Translations under genes and position numbers: made by a program | The notes under the pieces: generated by a model | What the model was told of the DNA's origin: nothing | Database searches by the model: none | What the model saw: the letters and a program-made list of their open reading frames with translations, nothing else | Origin: Paratinospora sagittata | Taxonomy: Eukaryota > Streptophyta > Magnoliopsida > Ranunculales > Menispermaceae | Assembly: GCA_035771175.1 (NCBI GenBank) | Contig: JAYMFD010001202.1 | Coordinates: forward strand, 1-64,000 | Direction: 5' to 3' | Length of the DNA stretch: 64,000 bases | Part shown: positions 21,727 to 36,083 of the stretch, piece after piece | Position numbering within the stretch: the stretch's first letter is position 1 | Layout of the letters: each line of letters begins with the position of its first letter

Positions 21727-24599
21727 AAAATTTTAGATTTGGGGGTAAAAAATTCACCGGGATATTGGAGCGGAGTTCCATCTATTCCGGGAGTTCATAG
21801 AAGGATATTGGGACTCGCTCAAAGAGTTGGTGGAGAAAGCAATCTAGTGGATCGGTAGCGATTGCCTCAAACACATTTTCTAAGTAAATTTAGTTCATTT
21901 AAACAAAAAATTTGAGATTTAGGGGTCAAAAATTCATCGGGATATTGGAACGGAGTTCCATCTATTCTGGGGGGTTGCTAGAAGGATATTGGCACTCGCT
22001 AAAAGAGTAGGTGGAGAAAGCAATCTGGTGGATTTGTCGCGATTGCCTCAAACAAATTTTTTAAGTTAATTTTGTTCATTGAAAGCAAAATTTGAGATTT
22101 AGGGGTAAAAAATTCATCGGGATATTGAAACAGAGTTCCATCTATTCCGAGGGTTCATAGAAGGATATTGGGACTCGCTCAAAGAGTAGGCGGAGAAAGC
22201 AATCCGGTGGATTGGTCGCGATTGCTTCAAACACATTTTCTAAGTAAATTTAGTTCATTTAAACCAAAATTTGAGATTTAATGGTCAAAAATTCATCGGG
22301 ATATTGAAACGGAGTTCCATCTATTCTGGGGGTTTGTTTGCAGGATATTGGGACTCTCTCAAGGAGTTGGTGGACAAAGCAATCTGGTGGATTAGTCGCG
22401 ATTGCCTCAATTACTTTTTCTAAGTATATTTAGTTCATTTAAACAAAAATTTTAGATTTGGGGGTCAAAAATTGACCGGGATATTGGAACGGAGTTCCAT
22501 CTATTCCGGGTGTTCATAGAAGGATATTGGGACTCGATCAAAGAGTTGGTGGAAAAGCAATCTGGTGGATTGGTCGCGATTGCCTCAAACAAATTTTCTA
22601 AGTAAATTTAATTAATTTAAACCAAAATTTGAGATTTAATGGTCAAAAATTCATCGAGATATTGGAACGGAGTTCCATCTATTCTGGGGGGTTGCTTGAA
22701 GGATATTGGGACTCGCTCAAAGAGTTGGTGGAGAAAGCAATCCGGTGGATTGGTCGCGTTTGCCTCAATTACTTTTTCTAAGTATATTTAGTTCATTTAA
22801 ACCAAAATTTTAAATATGGGGGTCAAAAATTCACCGGGATATTGGATCGGAGTTCCATCTATTCCGGGGGTTCATAGAAGGATATTGGGACACGCTCAAA
22901 GAGTTGGTGGAGAAAGCAATCTGGTGGATTGGTAGCAATTGCCTCAAACACATTTTCTAAGTAAATTTAGTTCATTTAAACAAAAAATTTGAGATTTTGG
23001 GGTCAAAAATTCATCGGGATATTGGAACGGAGTTCCATCTATTCTGGGGGGTTGCTAGAAGGATATTGGGACTCGCTAAAAGAGTAGGTGGAGAAAGCAA
23101 TCCGGTGGATTTGTCGCGATTGCCTCAAACAAATTTTTTAAGTTAATTTAGTTCATTGAAAGCAAAATTTGAGATTTAGGGGTAAAAAATTAATCGGGAT
23201 ATTGAAACAGAGTTCCATCTATTCCGAGGGTTCATAGAAGGATATTGGGAATCGCTCAAAGAGTAGGCGGAGAAAGCAATCCGGTGGATTGGTCGCGATT
23301 GCCTCAAACACATTTTCTAAGTAAATTTAGTTCATTTGAACCAAAATTTGAGATTTAATGGTCAAAAATTCATCGGGATATTGAAATGGAGTTCCATCTA
23401 TTCTGGGGGGTTGTTTGAAGGATATTGGGACTCCCTCAAGGAGTTGGTGGAGAAAGCAATCTAGTGGATTGGTAGCGATTGCCTCAAACACATTTTCTAA
23501 GTAAATTTAGTTCATTTAAACAAAAAATTCGAGATTTAGGGGTCAAAAATTCATCGGGATATTGGAACGGAGTTCCATCTATTCTGGGGGGTTGCTAGAA
23601 GGATATTGGGACTCGCTAAAAGAGTAGGTGGAGAAAGCAATCCGGTGGATTTGTCGCGATTGCCTCAAACAAATTTTTTAAGTTAATTTAGTTCATTAAA
23701 AGCAAAATTTGAGATTTAGGGGTAAAAAATTCATCGGGATATTGAAACAGAGTTCCATCTATTCCGAGGGTTCATAGAAGGATATTGGGACTCGCTCAAA
23801 GAGTAGGCGGAGAAAGCAATCCAGTGGATTGGTCGCGATTGCTTCAAACACATTTTCTAAGTAAATTTAGTTCATTTAAACCAAAATTTGAGATTTAATG
23901 GTCAAAAATTCATCGGGATATTGAAACGGAGTTCCATCTATTATGGGGGTTTGTTTGAAGGATATTGGGACTCTCTCAAGGAGTTGGTGGACAAAGCAAT
24001 CTGGTGGATTGGTCGCGATTGCCTCAATTACTTTTTCTAAGTATATTTAGTTCATTTATACAAAAATTTTAGATTTTGGGGTCAAAAATTCACCGGGATA
24101 TTGGAACGAAGTTCCATCTATTCTGGGGGTTGCTTAAAGGATATTGAGACTCGCTCAAGGAGTTGGTAGAGAAAGCAATCCGGTGGATTGGTCGCGATTG
24201 CCTCAAACACTTTTTCAAAGTATATTTAGTTCATTTAAACCAAAATTTTAGATTTGGGGGTCAAAAATTCACCGGGATATTGGAACGGAGTTCCATCTAT
24301 TCCGGGGGTTCCTAGAAGGATATTGGGACTCGCTAAAAGAGTTGGTGGAGAAAGCAATCTGGTGGATTGGTAGCGATTGCCTCAAACACATTTTCTAAGT
24401 AAATTTAATTCATTTAAACAAAATTTGAGATTTAGTGGTCAAAAATTCATCGAGATATTGGAACGGAGTTCCATCTATTCTCGGGGGTTGCTTAAAGGAT
24501 ATTGGGACTCGCTCAAAGAGTTGGTGGAGAAAGCAATCCGGTGGATTGGTCGCGTTTGCCTCAATTACTTTTTCTAAGTATATTTAGTTCATTTAAACC
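21727..24599 (+). repeat. Satellite block X, older relative of the 5.74-kb pair
   Basis: The monomer order matches 27.3-30.3 kb and 33.0-36.1 kb. The GGATCGGAGTTCC/GGGACACGC monomer is at 22844, 28407 and 34148. Two monomers present near 29.6-29.9 kb are missing at about 24.1 kb, where GTTTGTTTGAAGG-type sequence passes directly to GCTTAAAGG-type sequence; this explains a shift of about 5560 rather than 5740 bp. Confidence 0.72.
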
Positions 24600-27500
24600 A
24601 AAATTTTAGATATGGGGGTCAAAAATTCACCGGGATATTGGAACGGAGTTCCATCTATTCCGGGGGTTCTTAGAAGGATATTGGGACTCGCTCAAAGAGT
24701 TGGTGGAGAAAGCAGTCTGGTGGATTGGTAGTGATTGCCTCAAACACATTTTCTAAGTAAATTTAGTTCATTTAAACAAAAATTTGAGATTTAGGGGTCA
24801 AAAATTCATCGGGATATTGGAACGGAGTTCCATATATTCTGGGGGGTTGCTAGAAGGATATTGGGACTCGCTAAAAGAGTAGGTGGAGAAGGCAATCCGG
24901 TGGATTTGTCGTGATTGCCTCAAACAAATTTTTTAAGTTAATTTAGTTCATTGAAAGCAAAATTTGAGATTTAGGGGTAAAAAATTCATCGGGATATTGA
25001 AACAGAGTTCCATCTATTCTGGGGGGTGCTAGAAGGATGTTGGGACTCGCTCAAAGAGTTGGTGGAGAAAGCAATACGGTAGATTGGTCGCGATTGCCTC
25101 AAACACATTTTCTAAGTAAATTCAGTTCATTTAAACAAAAATTTTAGATTTGGGGGTCAAAAATTCATCGGGATATTGAAACGGAGTTCCATCTATTTTG
25201 GGGGTTGCTTGAAGGATATTGGGACTCGCTCAAGGAGTTGGTAGAGAAAGCAATCCGGTGAATTGGTCGCGATTGCCTCAAACACTTTTACTAAGTATAT
25301 TTAGTTCATTTAAACCAAATTTTAGATTTGGGGGTCAAAAATTAACCGGGATATTGGAACGGAGTTCCATCTATTCCGGGGGTTCCTTGAAGGATATTGG
25401 GACTCGGTCAAGGAGTTGGTGGAGAAAGCAATCCGGTGGATTGGTCGCGTTTGCCTCAATTACTTTTTCTAAGTATATTTAGTTCATTTAGACCAAAATT
25501 TTAGATTTGGGGATCAAAAATTCACCGGGATATTGGAACGGAGTTCCATCTATTCCGGGGGTTCCTAGAAGGATATTGGGACTACGCTAAAAGAGTTGGT
25601 GGAGAAAGCAATCTGGTGGATTGGTAGCGATTGCCTCAAAAAAATTTTCTAAGCAAATTTAATTCATTTAAACCAAAATTTGAGATTTAGTGGTCAAAAA
25701 TTCATCGAGATATTGGAACGGAGTTCCATCTATTCTGGGGGGGTGCTAGAAGGATATTGGGACTCGCTCAAAGAGTTGGTGGAGATAGCAATGCGGTAGA
25801 TTGGTCGCGATTGCCTCAAACACATTTTCTAAGTAAATTCAGTTCATTTAAACCAAAATTTTAGATTTGGGGGTCAAAAATTCATCGGGATATTGAAACG
25901 GAGTTCCATCTATTTTGGGGGTTGCTTGAAGGATATTGGGACTCGCTCAAGGAGTTGGTAGCGAAAGCAATCCGGTGAATTGGTCGCTATTGCCTCAAAC
26001 ACTTTTACTAAGTATATTTAGTTCATTTAAACCAAATTTTAGATTTGTGGTCAAAAATTAACCGGGATATTGGAACGGGAGTTCCATCTATTCCGGGGGT
26101 TCCTTGAAGGATATTGGGACGCGATCAAAGAGTTGGTGGAGAAAGCAATCTGGTGGATTGGTCGCGATTGCCTCAAACAAATTTTCTAAGTAAATTTAAT
26201 TCATTTAAACCAAAATTTGAGATTTAGTGGTCAAAAATTCATCGGGATAATGAAACGGAGTTCCATCTATTCTGGGGGGTTGCTTGAAGGATATTGGGAC
26301 TCGGTCAAGGAGTTGGTGGAGAAAGCAATCCGTTGGATTGGTCGCGATTACCTCAATTTCTTTTTCAAAGTATATTTAGTTCATTTAAACCAAAATTTTA
26401 GATTTGGGGGTCAAAAATTCTACAGGATATTGGAACGGAGTTCCATCTATTCTGGGGGTTCCTAAAAGGATATTGGGACTCGCTCAAAGAGTTGGTGGAG
26501 GAAAGCAATCGGGTGGATTGGTAGCGATTGCCTCAAACACATTTTCTAAGTAAATTCAGTTCATTTAAACCAAAATTTTAGATTTGGGGGTCAAAAATTC
26601 ATCGGGATATTGAAACAGAGTTCCATCTATTCTGGGGGATGCTTGAAGGATATTGGGACTCGCTCAAGGAGTTGGTAGAGAAAGCAATATGGTGGATTGG
26701 TCGCGATTGCCTCAAACACTTTTTCTAAGTATATTTAGTTCATTTAAACCAAAATTTTAGATTTGGTGGTCAAAAATTCACCGGGATATTGGAACGGAGT
26801 TCCATCTATTTCGGGGGTTCCTAGAAGGATATTAAGACTCGGTAAAAGAGTTGGTGGAGATAGCAATCTGGTGGATTGGCCGCGATTGCCTCAAATACAT
26901 TTTCTAAGTAAATTTAGTTCATTTAAACCAAAATTTGAGATTTAGTGGTCAAAAATTCATCGGGATATTGGAACGGAGTTCCATCTATTTTGGGGGGTTG
27001 CTAGAAGGATATTGGGACTCGCTCAAAGAGTAGGCGGAAAATGCAATCCGGTGGATTGGTCGTGATTGCTTCAAACACATTTTCTAAGTAAATTTAGTTT
27101 ATTTAAACCAAAATTTGAGATTTAATGGTCAAAAATTCATCGGGATATTGAAACGGAGTTCCATCTATTCTGGGAGGTTGTTTGAAGGATATTGGGACTC
27201 CCTCAAGGAGTTGGTGGACAAAGCAATATGGTGGATTGGTCGCGATTGCCTCAATTGCTTTTTCTAAGTATATTTAGTTCATTTAAACCAAAATTTTAGA
27301 TTTGGGTGTAAAAAATTCACCGGGATAGTGGAGCGGAGTTCCATCTATTCCGGGGGTTCATAGAAGGATATTGGGACTCGCTCAAAGAGTTGGTGGAGAA
27401 AGCAATCTAGTGGATTGGTAGCGATTGCCTCAAACACATTTTCTAAGTAAATTTAGTTCATTTAAACAAAAAATTTGAGATTTAGGGGTCAAAAATTCAT

Positions 27501-30342
27501 CGGGATATTGGAACGGAGTTCCTTCTATTCTGGGGGGTTGCTAGAGGGATATTGGCACTCGCTAAAAGAGTAGGTGGAGAAAGCAATCCGGTGGATTTGT
27601 CGCGATTGCCTCAAACAAATTTTTTAAGTTAATTTAGTTCATTGAAAGCAAAATTTGAGATTTAGGGGTAAAAAATTCATCGGGATATTGAAACAGAGTT
27701 CCATCTATTCCGAGGGTTCATAGAAGGATATTGGGACTCGCTCAAAGAGTAGGCGGAGAAAGCAATCCGGTGGATTGGTCGCGATTGCTTCAAACACATT
27801 TTCTAAGTAAATTTAGTTCATTTAAACCAAAATTTGAGATTTAATGGTCAAAAATTCATCGGGATATTGAAACGGAGTTCCATCTATTCTGGGGGTTTGT
27901 TTGCAGGATATTGGGGCTCTCTCAAGGAGTTGGTGGACAAAGCAATCTGGTGGATTGGTCGCGATTGCCTCAATTACTTTTTCTAAGTATATTTAGTTCA
28001 TTTAAACAAAAATTTTAGATTTGGGGGTCAAAAATTGACCGGGATATTGGAACGGAGTTCCATCTATTCCGGGTGTTCATAGAAGGATATTGGGACACGA
28101 TCAAAGAGTTGGTGGAAAAGCAATCTGGTGGATTGGTCGCGATTGCCTCAAACAAATTTTCTAAGTACATTTAATTCATTTAAACCAAAATTTGAGATTT
28201 AGTGGTCAAAAATACATCGAGATATTGGAACGGAGTTCCATCTATTCTGGGGGGTTGCTTGAAGGATAATGGGACTTGCTCAAAGAGTTGGTGGAGAAAG
28301 CAATCCGGTGGATTGGTCGCGTTTGCCTCAATTACTTTTTCTAAGTATATTTAGTTCATTTAAACCAAAATTTTAAATATGGGGGTCAAAAATTCACCGG
28401 GATATTGGATCGGAGTTCCATCTATTCCGGGGGTTCATAGAAGGATATTGGGACACGCTCAAAGAGTTGGTGGAGAAAGCAATCTGGTGGATTGCTAGCG
28501 ATTACCTCAAACACATTTTCTAAGTAAATTTAGTTCATTTAAACAAAAAATTTGAGATTTTGGGGTCAAAAATTCGTCGGGATATTGGAACGGAGTTCCA
28601 TCTATTTTGGTGGGTTGCTAGAAGGATATTGGCACTCGCTAAAAGAGTAGGTGGAGAGAAAGCAATCCGGTGGATTTGTCGCGATTGCCTCAAACAAATT
28701 CTTTAAGTTAATTTAGTTCATTGAAAGCAAAATTTGAGATTTAGGGGTAAAAAATTCATCGGGATATTGAAACAGAGTTCCATCTATTCCGAGGGTTCAT
28801 AGAAGGATATTGGGAATCGCTCAAAGAGTAGGCGGAGAAAGCAATCCGGTGGATTGGTCGCGATTGCTTGAAACACATTTTCTAAGTAAATTTAGTTCAT
28901 TTAAACCAAAATTTGAGATTTAATGGTCAAAAATTCATCGGGATATTGAAATGGAGTTCCATCTATTCTGGGGGGTTGTTTGAAGGATATTGGGACTCCC
29001 TCAAGGAGTTGGTGGAGAAAGCAATCTAGTGGATTGGTAGCGATTCCCTCAAACACATTTTCTAAGTAAATTTAGTTCATTTAAACAAAAAATTTGAGAT
29101 TTAGGGGTCAAAAATTCATCGGGATATTGGAACGGAGTTCCATCTATTCTGGGGGGTTGCTAGAAGGATATTGGGACTCGCTAAAAGAGTAGGTGGAGAA
29201 AGCAATCCGGTGGATTTGTCGCGATTGCCTCAAACAAATTTTTTAAGTTAATTTAGTTCATTGAAAGCAAAATTTGAGATTTAGGGGTAAAAAATTCATC
29301 GGGATATTGAAACAGAGTTCCATCTATTCCGAGGGTTCATAGAAGGATATTGGGACTCGCTCAAAGAGTAGGCGGAGAAAGCAATCCGGTGGATTGGTCG
29401 CGATTGCTTCAAACACATTTTTTAAGTAAATTGAGTTCATTTAAACCAAAATTTGAGATTTAATGGTCAAAAATTCATCGGGATATTGAAACGGAGTTCC
29501 ATCTATTATGGGGGTTTGTTTGAAGGATATTGGGACTCTCTCAAGGAGTTGGTGGACAAAGCAATCTGGTGGATTGGTCGGGATTGCCTCAATTACTTTT
29601 TCTAAGTATATTTAGTTCATTTAAACAAAAATTTTAGATTTGGGGGTCAAAAATTCACCGGGATATTGGAACGGAGTTCCATCTATTCCGGGTGTTCATA
29701 GAAGGATATTGGGACTCGGTCAAGGAGTTGGTGGAGAAAGCAATCCGGTGGATTGGTCGCGATTGCCTCAAACACTTTTTCTAAGTATATTTAGTTCATT
29801 TAAACCAAAATTTGAGATTTAATGGTCAAAAATTCAACGGGATATTGAAACGGAGTTCCATCTATTCTGGGGGTTGCTTAAAGGATATTGAGACTCGGTC
29901 AAGGAGTTGGTAGAGAAAGCAATCCGGTGGATTGGGCGCGATTGCCTCAAACACTTTTTCTAAGTATATTTAGTTCATTTAAACCAAAATTTTAGATTTG
30001 GGGGTCAAAAATTCACCGGGATATTGGAACGGAGTTCCATCAATTCCGGGGGTTCCTAGAAGGATATTGGGACTCGCTAAAAGAGTTGGTGGAGAAAGCA
30101 ATCTGGTGGATTGGTAGCGATTGCCTCAAACACAATTTCTAAGTAAATTTAATTCATTAAACAAAATTTGAGATTTAGTGGTCAAAAATTCATCGAGATA
30201 TTGGAACGGAGTTCCATCTATTCTGGGGGGTTGCTTGAAGGATATTGGGACTCGCTCAAAGAGTTGGTGGAGAAAGCAATCCGGTGGATTGGTCGCGTTT
30301 GCCTCAATTACTTTTTCTAAGTATATTTAGTTCATTTAAACC
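24600..30342 (+). repeat. 32-monomer block (5743 bp), copy Y
   Basis: It is nearly identical to 30343-36083. Rare variants are shared: GAAAGCAGTCTGG (24711 and 30454), CATTTAGACC (about 25486 and 31230), GAGATAGCAATGCGG (about 25784 and 31525), GGGATAATGAAACGG (26244 and 31986), GGGATAGTGGAGCGG. The differences I find are mostly single- or two-base indels in copy Y: a missing A near 24775, extra bases near 25574, 25741, 26077, 26500 and 28656, and a missing base near 26047. The shift accordingly changes from 5744 to 5739 bp along the block. Confidence 0.9.
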
Positions 30343-33300
30343 AAAATTTTAGATATGGGGGTCAAAAATTCACCGGGATATTGGAACGGAGTTCCATCTA
30401 TTCCGGGGGTTCTTAGAAGGATATTGGGACTCGCTCAAAGAGTTGGTGGAGAAAGCAGTCTGGTGGATTGGTAGTGATTGCCTCAAACACATTTTCTAAG
30501 TAAATTTAGTTCATTTAAACAAAAAATTTGAGATTTAGGGGTCAAAAATTCATCGGGATATTGGAACGGAGTTCCATATATTCTGGGGGGTTGCTAGAAG
30601 GATATTGGGACTCGCTAAAAGAGTAGGTGGAGAAGGCAATCCGGTGGATTTGTCGTGATTGCCTCAAACAAATTTTTTAAGTTAATTTAGTTCATTGAAA
30701 GCAAAATTTGAGATTTAGGGGTAAAAAATTCATCGGGATATTGAAACAGAGTTCCATCTATTCTGGGGGGTGCTAGAAGGATGTTGGGACTCGCTCAAAG
30801 AGTTGGTGGAGAAAGCAATACGGTAGATTGGTCGCGATTGCCTCAAACACATTTTCTAAGTAAATTCAGTTCATTTAAACAAAAATTTTAGATTTGGGGG
30901 TCAAAAATTCATCGGGATATTGAAACGGAGTTCCATCTATTTTGGGGGTTGCTTGAAGGATATTGGGACTCGCTCAAGGAGTTGGTAGAGAAAGCAATCC
31001 GGTGAATTGGTCGCGATTGCCTCAAACACTTTTACTAAGTATATTTAGTTCATTTAAACCAAATTTTAGATTTGGGGGTCAAAAATTAACCGGGATATTG
31101 GAACGGAGTTCCATCTATTCCGGGGGTTCCTTGAAGGATATTGGGACTCGGTCAAGGAGTTGGTGGAGAAAGCAATCCGGTGGATTGGTCGCGTTTGCCT
31201 CAATTACTTTTTCTAAGTATATTTAGTTCATTTAGACCAAAATTTTAGATTTGGGGATCAAAAATTCACCGGGATATTGGAACGGAGTTCCATCTATTCC
31301 GGGGGTTCCTAGAAGGATATTGGGACTCGCTAAAAGAGTTGGTGGAGAAAGCAATCTGGTGGATTGGTAGCGATTGCCTCAAAAAAATTTTCTAAGCAAA
31401 TTTAATTCATTTAAACCAAAATTTGAGATTTAGTGGTCAAAAATTCATCGAGATATTGGAACGGAGTTCCATCTATTCTGGGGGGTGCTAGAAGGATATT
31501 GGGACTCGCTCAAAGAGTTGGTGGAGATAGCAATGCGGTAGATTGGTCGCGATTGCCTCAAACACATTTTCTAAGTAAATTCAGTTCATTTAAACCAAAA
31601 TTTTAGATTTGGGGGTCAAAAATTCATCGGGATATTGAAACGGAGTTCCATCTATTTTGGGGGTTGCTTGAAGGATATTGGGACTCGCTCAAGGAGTTGG
31701 TAGCGAAAGCAATCCGGTGAATTGGTCGCTATTGCCTCAAACACTTTTACTAAGTATATTTAGTTCATTTAAACCAAATTTTAGATTTGGGGGTCAAAAA
31801 TTAACCGGGATATTGGAACGGAGTTCCATCTATTCCGGGGGTTCCTTGAAGGATATTGGGACGCGATCAAAGAGTTGGTGGAGAAAGCAATCTGGTGGAT
31901 TGGTCGCGATTGCCTCAAACAAATTTTCTAAGTAAATTTAATTCATTTAAACCAAAATTTGAGATTTAGTGGTCAAAAATTCATCGGGATAATGAAACGG
32001 AGTTCCATCTATTCTGGGGGGTTGCTTGAAGGATATTGGGACTCGGTCAAGGAGTTGGTGGAGAAAGCAATCCGTTGGATTGGTCGCGATTACCTCAATT
32101 TCTTTTTCAAAGTATATTTAGTTCATTTAAACCAAAATTTTAGATTTGGGGGTCAAAAATTCTACAGGATATTGGAACGGAGTTCCATCTATTCTGGGGG
32201 TTCCTAAAAGGATATTGGGACTCGCTCAAAGAGTTGGTGGAGAAAGCAATCGGGTGGATTGGTAGCGATTGCCTCAAACACATTTTCTAAGTAAATTCAG
32301 TTCATTTAAACCAAAATTTTAGATTTGGGGGTCAAAAATTCATCGGGATATTGAAACAGAGTTCCATCTATTCTGGGGGATGCTTGAAGGATATTGGGAC
32401 TCGCTCAAGGAGTTGGTAGAGAAAGCAATATGGTGGATTGGTCGCGATTGCCTCAAACACTTTTTCTAAGTATATTTAGTTCATTTAAACCAAAATTTTA
32501 GATTTGGTGGTCAAAAATTCACCGGGATATTGGAACGGAGTTCCATCTATTTCGGGGGTTCCTAGAAGGATATTAAGACTCGGTAAAAGAGTTGGTGGAG
32601 ATAGCAATCTGGTGGATTGGCCGCGATTGCCTCAAATACATTTTCTAAGTAAATTTAGTTCATTTAAACCAAAATTTGAGATTTAGTGGTCAAAAATTCA
32701 TCGGGATATTGGAACGGAGTTCCATCTATTTTGGGGGGTTGCTAGAAGGATATTGGGACTCGCTCAAAGAGTAGGCGGAAAATGCAATCCGGTGGATTGG
32801 TCGTGATTGCTTCAAACACATTTTCTAAGTAAATTTAGTTTATTTAAACCAAAATTTGAGATTTAATGGTCAAAAATTCATCGGGATATTGAAACGGAGT
32901 TCCATCTATTCTGGGAGGTTGTTTGAAGGATATTGGGACTCCCTCAAGGAGTTGGTGGACAAAGCAATATGGTGGATTGGTCGCGATTGCCTCAATTGCT
33001 TTTTCTAAGTATATTTAGTTCATTTAAACCAAAATTTTAGATTTGGGTGTAAAAAATTCACCGGGATAGTGGAGCGGAGTTCCATCTATTCCGGGGGTTC
33101 ATAGAAGGATATTGGGACTCGCTCAAAGAGTTGGTGGAGAAAGCAATCTAGTGGATTGGTAGCGATTGCCTCAAACACATTTTCTAAGTAAATTTAGTTC
33201 ATTTAAACAAAAAATTTGAGATTTAGGGGTCAAAAATTCATCGGGATATTGGAACGGAGTTCCTTCTATTCTGGGGGGTTGCTAGAGGGATATTGGCACT

Positions 33301-36083
33301 CGCTAAAAGAGTAGGTGGAGAAAGCAATCCGGTGGATTTGTCGCGATTGCCTCAAACAAATTTTTTAAGTTAATTTAGTTCATTGAAAGCAAAATTTGAG
33401 ATTTAGGGGTAAAAAATTCATCGGGATATTGAAACAGAGTTCCATCTATTCCGAGGGTTCATAGAAGGATATTGGGACTCGCTCAAAGAGTAGGCGGAGA
33501 AAGCAATCCGGTGGATTGGTCGCGATTGCTTCAAACACATTTTCTAAGTAAATTTAGTTCATTTAAACCAAAATTTGAGATTTAATGGTCAAAAATTCAT
33601 CGGGATATTGAAACGGAGTTCCATCTATTCTGGGGGTTTGTTTGCAGGATATTGGGGCTCTCTCAAGGAGTTGGTGGACAAAGCAATCTGGTGGATTGGT
33701 CGCGATTGCCTCAATTACTTTTTCTAAGTATATTTAGTTCATTTAAACAAAAATTTTAGATTTGGGGGTCAAAAATTGACCGGGATATTGGAACGGAGTT
33801 CCATCTATTCCGGGTGTTCATAGAAGGATATTGGGACACGATCAAAGAGTTGGTGGAAAAGCAATCTGGTGGATTGGTCGCGATTGCCTCAAACAAATTT
33901 TCTAAGTACATTTAATTCATTTAAACCAAAATTTGAGATTTAGTGGTCAAAAATACATCGAGATATTGGAACGGAGTTCCATCTATTCTGGGGGGTTGCT
34001 TGAAGGATAATGGGACTTGCTCAAAGAGTTGGTGGAGAAAGCAATCCGGTGGATTGGTCGCGTTTGCCTCAATTACTTTTTCTAAGTATATTTAGTTCAT
34101 TTAAACCAAAATTTTAAATATGGGGGTCAAAAATTCACCGGGATATTGGATCGGAGTTCCATCTATTCCGGGGGTTCATAGAAGGATATTGGGACACGCT
34201 CAAAGAGTTGGTGGAGAAAGCAATCTGGTGGATTGCTAGCGATTACCTCAAACACATTTTCTAAGTAAATTTAGTTCATTTAAACAAAAAATTTGAGATT
34301 TTGGGGTCAAAAATTCGTCGGGATATTGGAACGGAGTTCCATCTATTTTGGTGGGTTGCTAGAAGGATATTGGCACTCGCTAAAAGAGTAGGTGGAGAAA
34401 GCAATCCGGTGGATTTGTCGCGATTGCCTCAAACAAATTCTTTAAGTTAATTTAGTTCATTGAAAGCAAAATTTGAGATTTAGGGGTAAAAAATTCATCG
34501 GGATATTGAAACAGAGTTCCATCTATTCCGAGGGTTCATAGAAGGATATTGGGAATCGCTCAAAGAGTAGGCGGAGAAAGCAATCCGGTGGATTGGTCGC
34601 GATTGCTTGAAACACATTTTCTAAGTAAATTTAGTTCATTTAAACCAAAATTTGAGATTTAATGGTCAAAAATTCATCGGGATATTGAAATGGAGTTCCA
34701 TCTATTCTGGGGGGTTGTTTGAAGGATATTGGGACTCCCTCAAGGAGTTGGTGGAGAAAGCAATCTAGTGGATTGGTAGCGATTCCCTCAAACACATTTT
34801 CTAAGTAAATTTAGTTCATTTAAACAAAAAATTTGAGATTTAGGGGTCAAAAATTCATCGGGATATTGGAACGGAGTTCCATCTATTCTGGGGGGTTGCT
34901 AGAAGGATATTGGGACTCGCTAAAAGAGTAGGTGGAGAAAGCAATCCGGTGGATTTGTCGCGATTGCCTCAAACAAATTTTTTAAGTTAATTTAGTTCAT
35001 TGAAAGCAAAATTTGAGATTTAGGGGTAAAAAATTCATCGGGATATTGAAACAGAGTTCCATCTATTCCGAGGGTTCATAGAAGGATATTGGGACTCGCT
35101 CAAAGAGTAGGCGGAGAAAGCAATCCGGTGGATTGGTCGCGATTGCTTCAAACACATTTTTTAAGTAAATTGAGTTCATTTAAACCAAAATTTGAGATTT
35201 AATGGTCAAAAATTCATCGGGATATTGAAACGGAGTTCCATCTATTATGGGGGTTTGTTTGAAGGATATTGGGACTCTCTCAAGGAGTTGGTGGACAAAG
35301 CAATCTGGTGGATTGGTCGGGATTGCCTCAATTACTTTTTCTAAGTATATTTAGTTCATTTAAACAAAAATTTTAGATTTGGGGGTCAAAAATTCACCGG
35401 GATATTGGAACGGAGTTCCATCTATTCCGGGTGTTCATAGAAGGATATTGGGACTCGGTCAAGGAGTTGGTGGAGAAAGCAATCCGGTGGATTGGTCGCG
35501 ATTGCCTCAAACACTTTTTCTAAGTATATTTAGTTCATTTAAACCAAAATTTGAGATTTAATGGTCAAAAATTCAACGGGATATTGAAACGGAGTTCCAT
35601 CTATTCTGGGGGTTGCTTAAAGGATATTGAGACTCGGTCAAGGAGTTGGTAGAGAAAGCAATCCGGTGGATTGGGCGCGATTGCCTCAAACACTTTTTCT
35701 AAGTATATTTAGTTCATTTAAACCAAAATTTTAGATTTGGGGGTCAAAAATTCACCGGGATATTGGAACGGAGTTCCATCAATTCCGGGGGTTCCTAGAA
35801 GGATATTGGGACTCGCTAAAAGAGTTGGTGGAGAAAGCAATCTGGTGGATTGGTAGCGATTGCCTCAAACACAATTTCTAAGTAAATTTAATTCATTAAA
35901 CAAAATTTGAGATTTAGTGGTCAAAAATTCATCGAGATATTGGAACGGAGTTCCATCTATTCTGGGGGGTTGCTTGAAGGATATTGGGACTCGCTCAAAG
36001 AGTTGGTGGAGAAAGCAATCCGGTGGATTGGTCGCGTTTGCCTCAATTACTTTTTCTAAGTATATTTAGTTCATTTAAACCAA
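30343..36083 (+). repeat. 32-monomer block (about 5740 bp), copy Z
   Basis: It is the tandem partner of 24600-30342. The match to copy Y continues a little past 36083 and stops by about 36148, where GTTCTTAGAAGG (30410) meets GTTCATAGAAGG. At nearly every position where Y has an odd extra base, Z has the normal satellite sequence, so Z is the better reference for this block. Confidence 0.9.
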
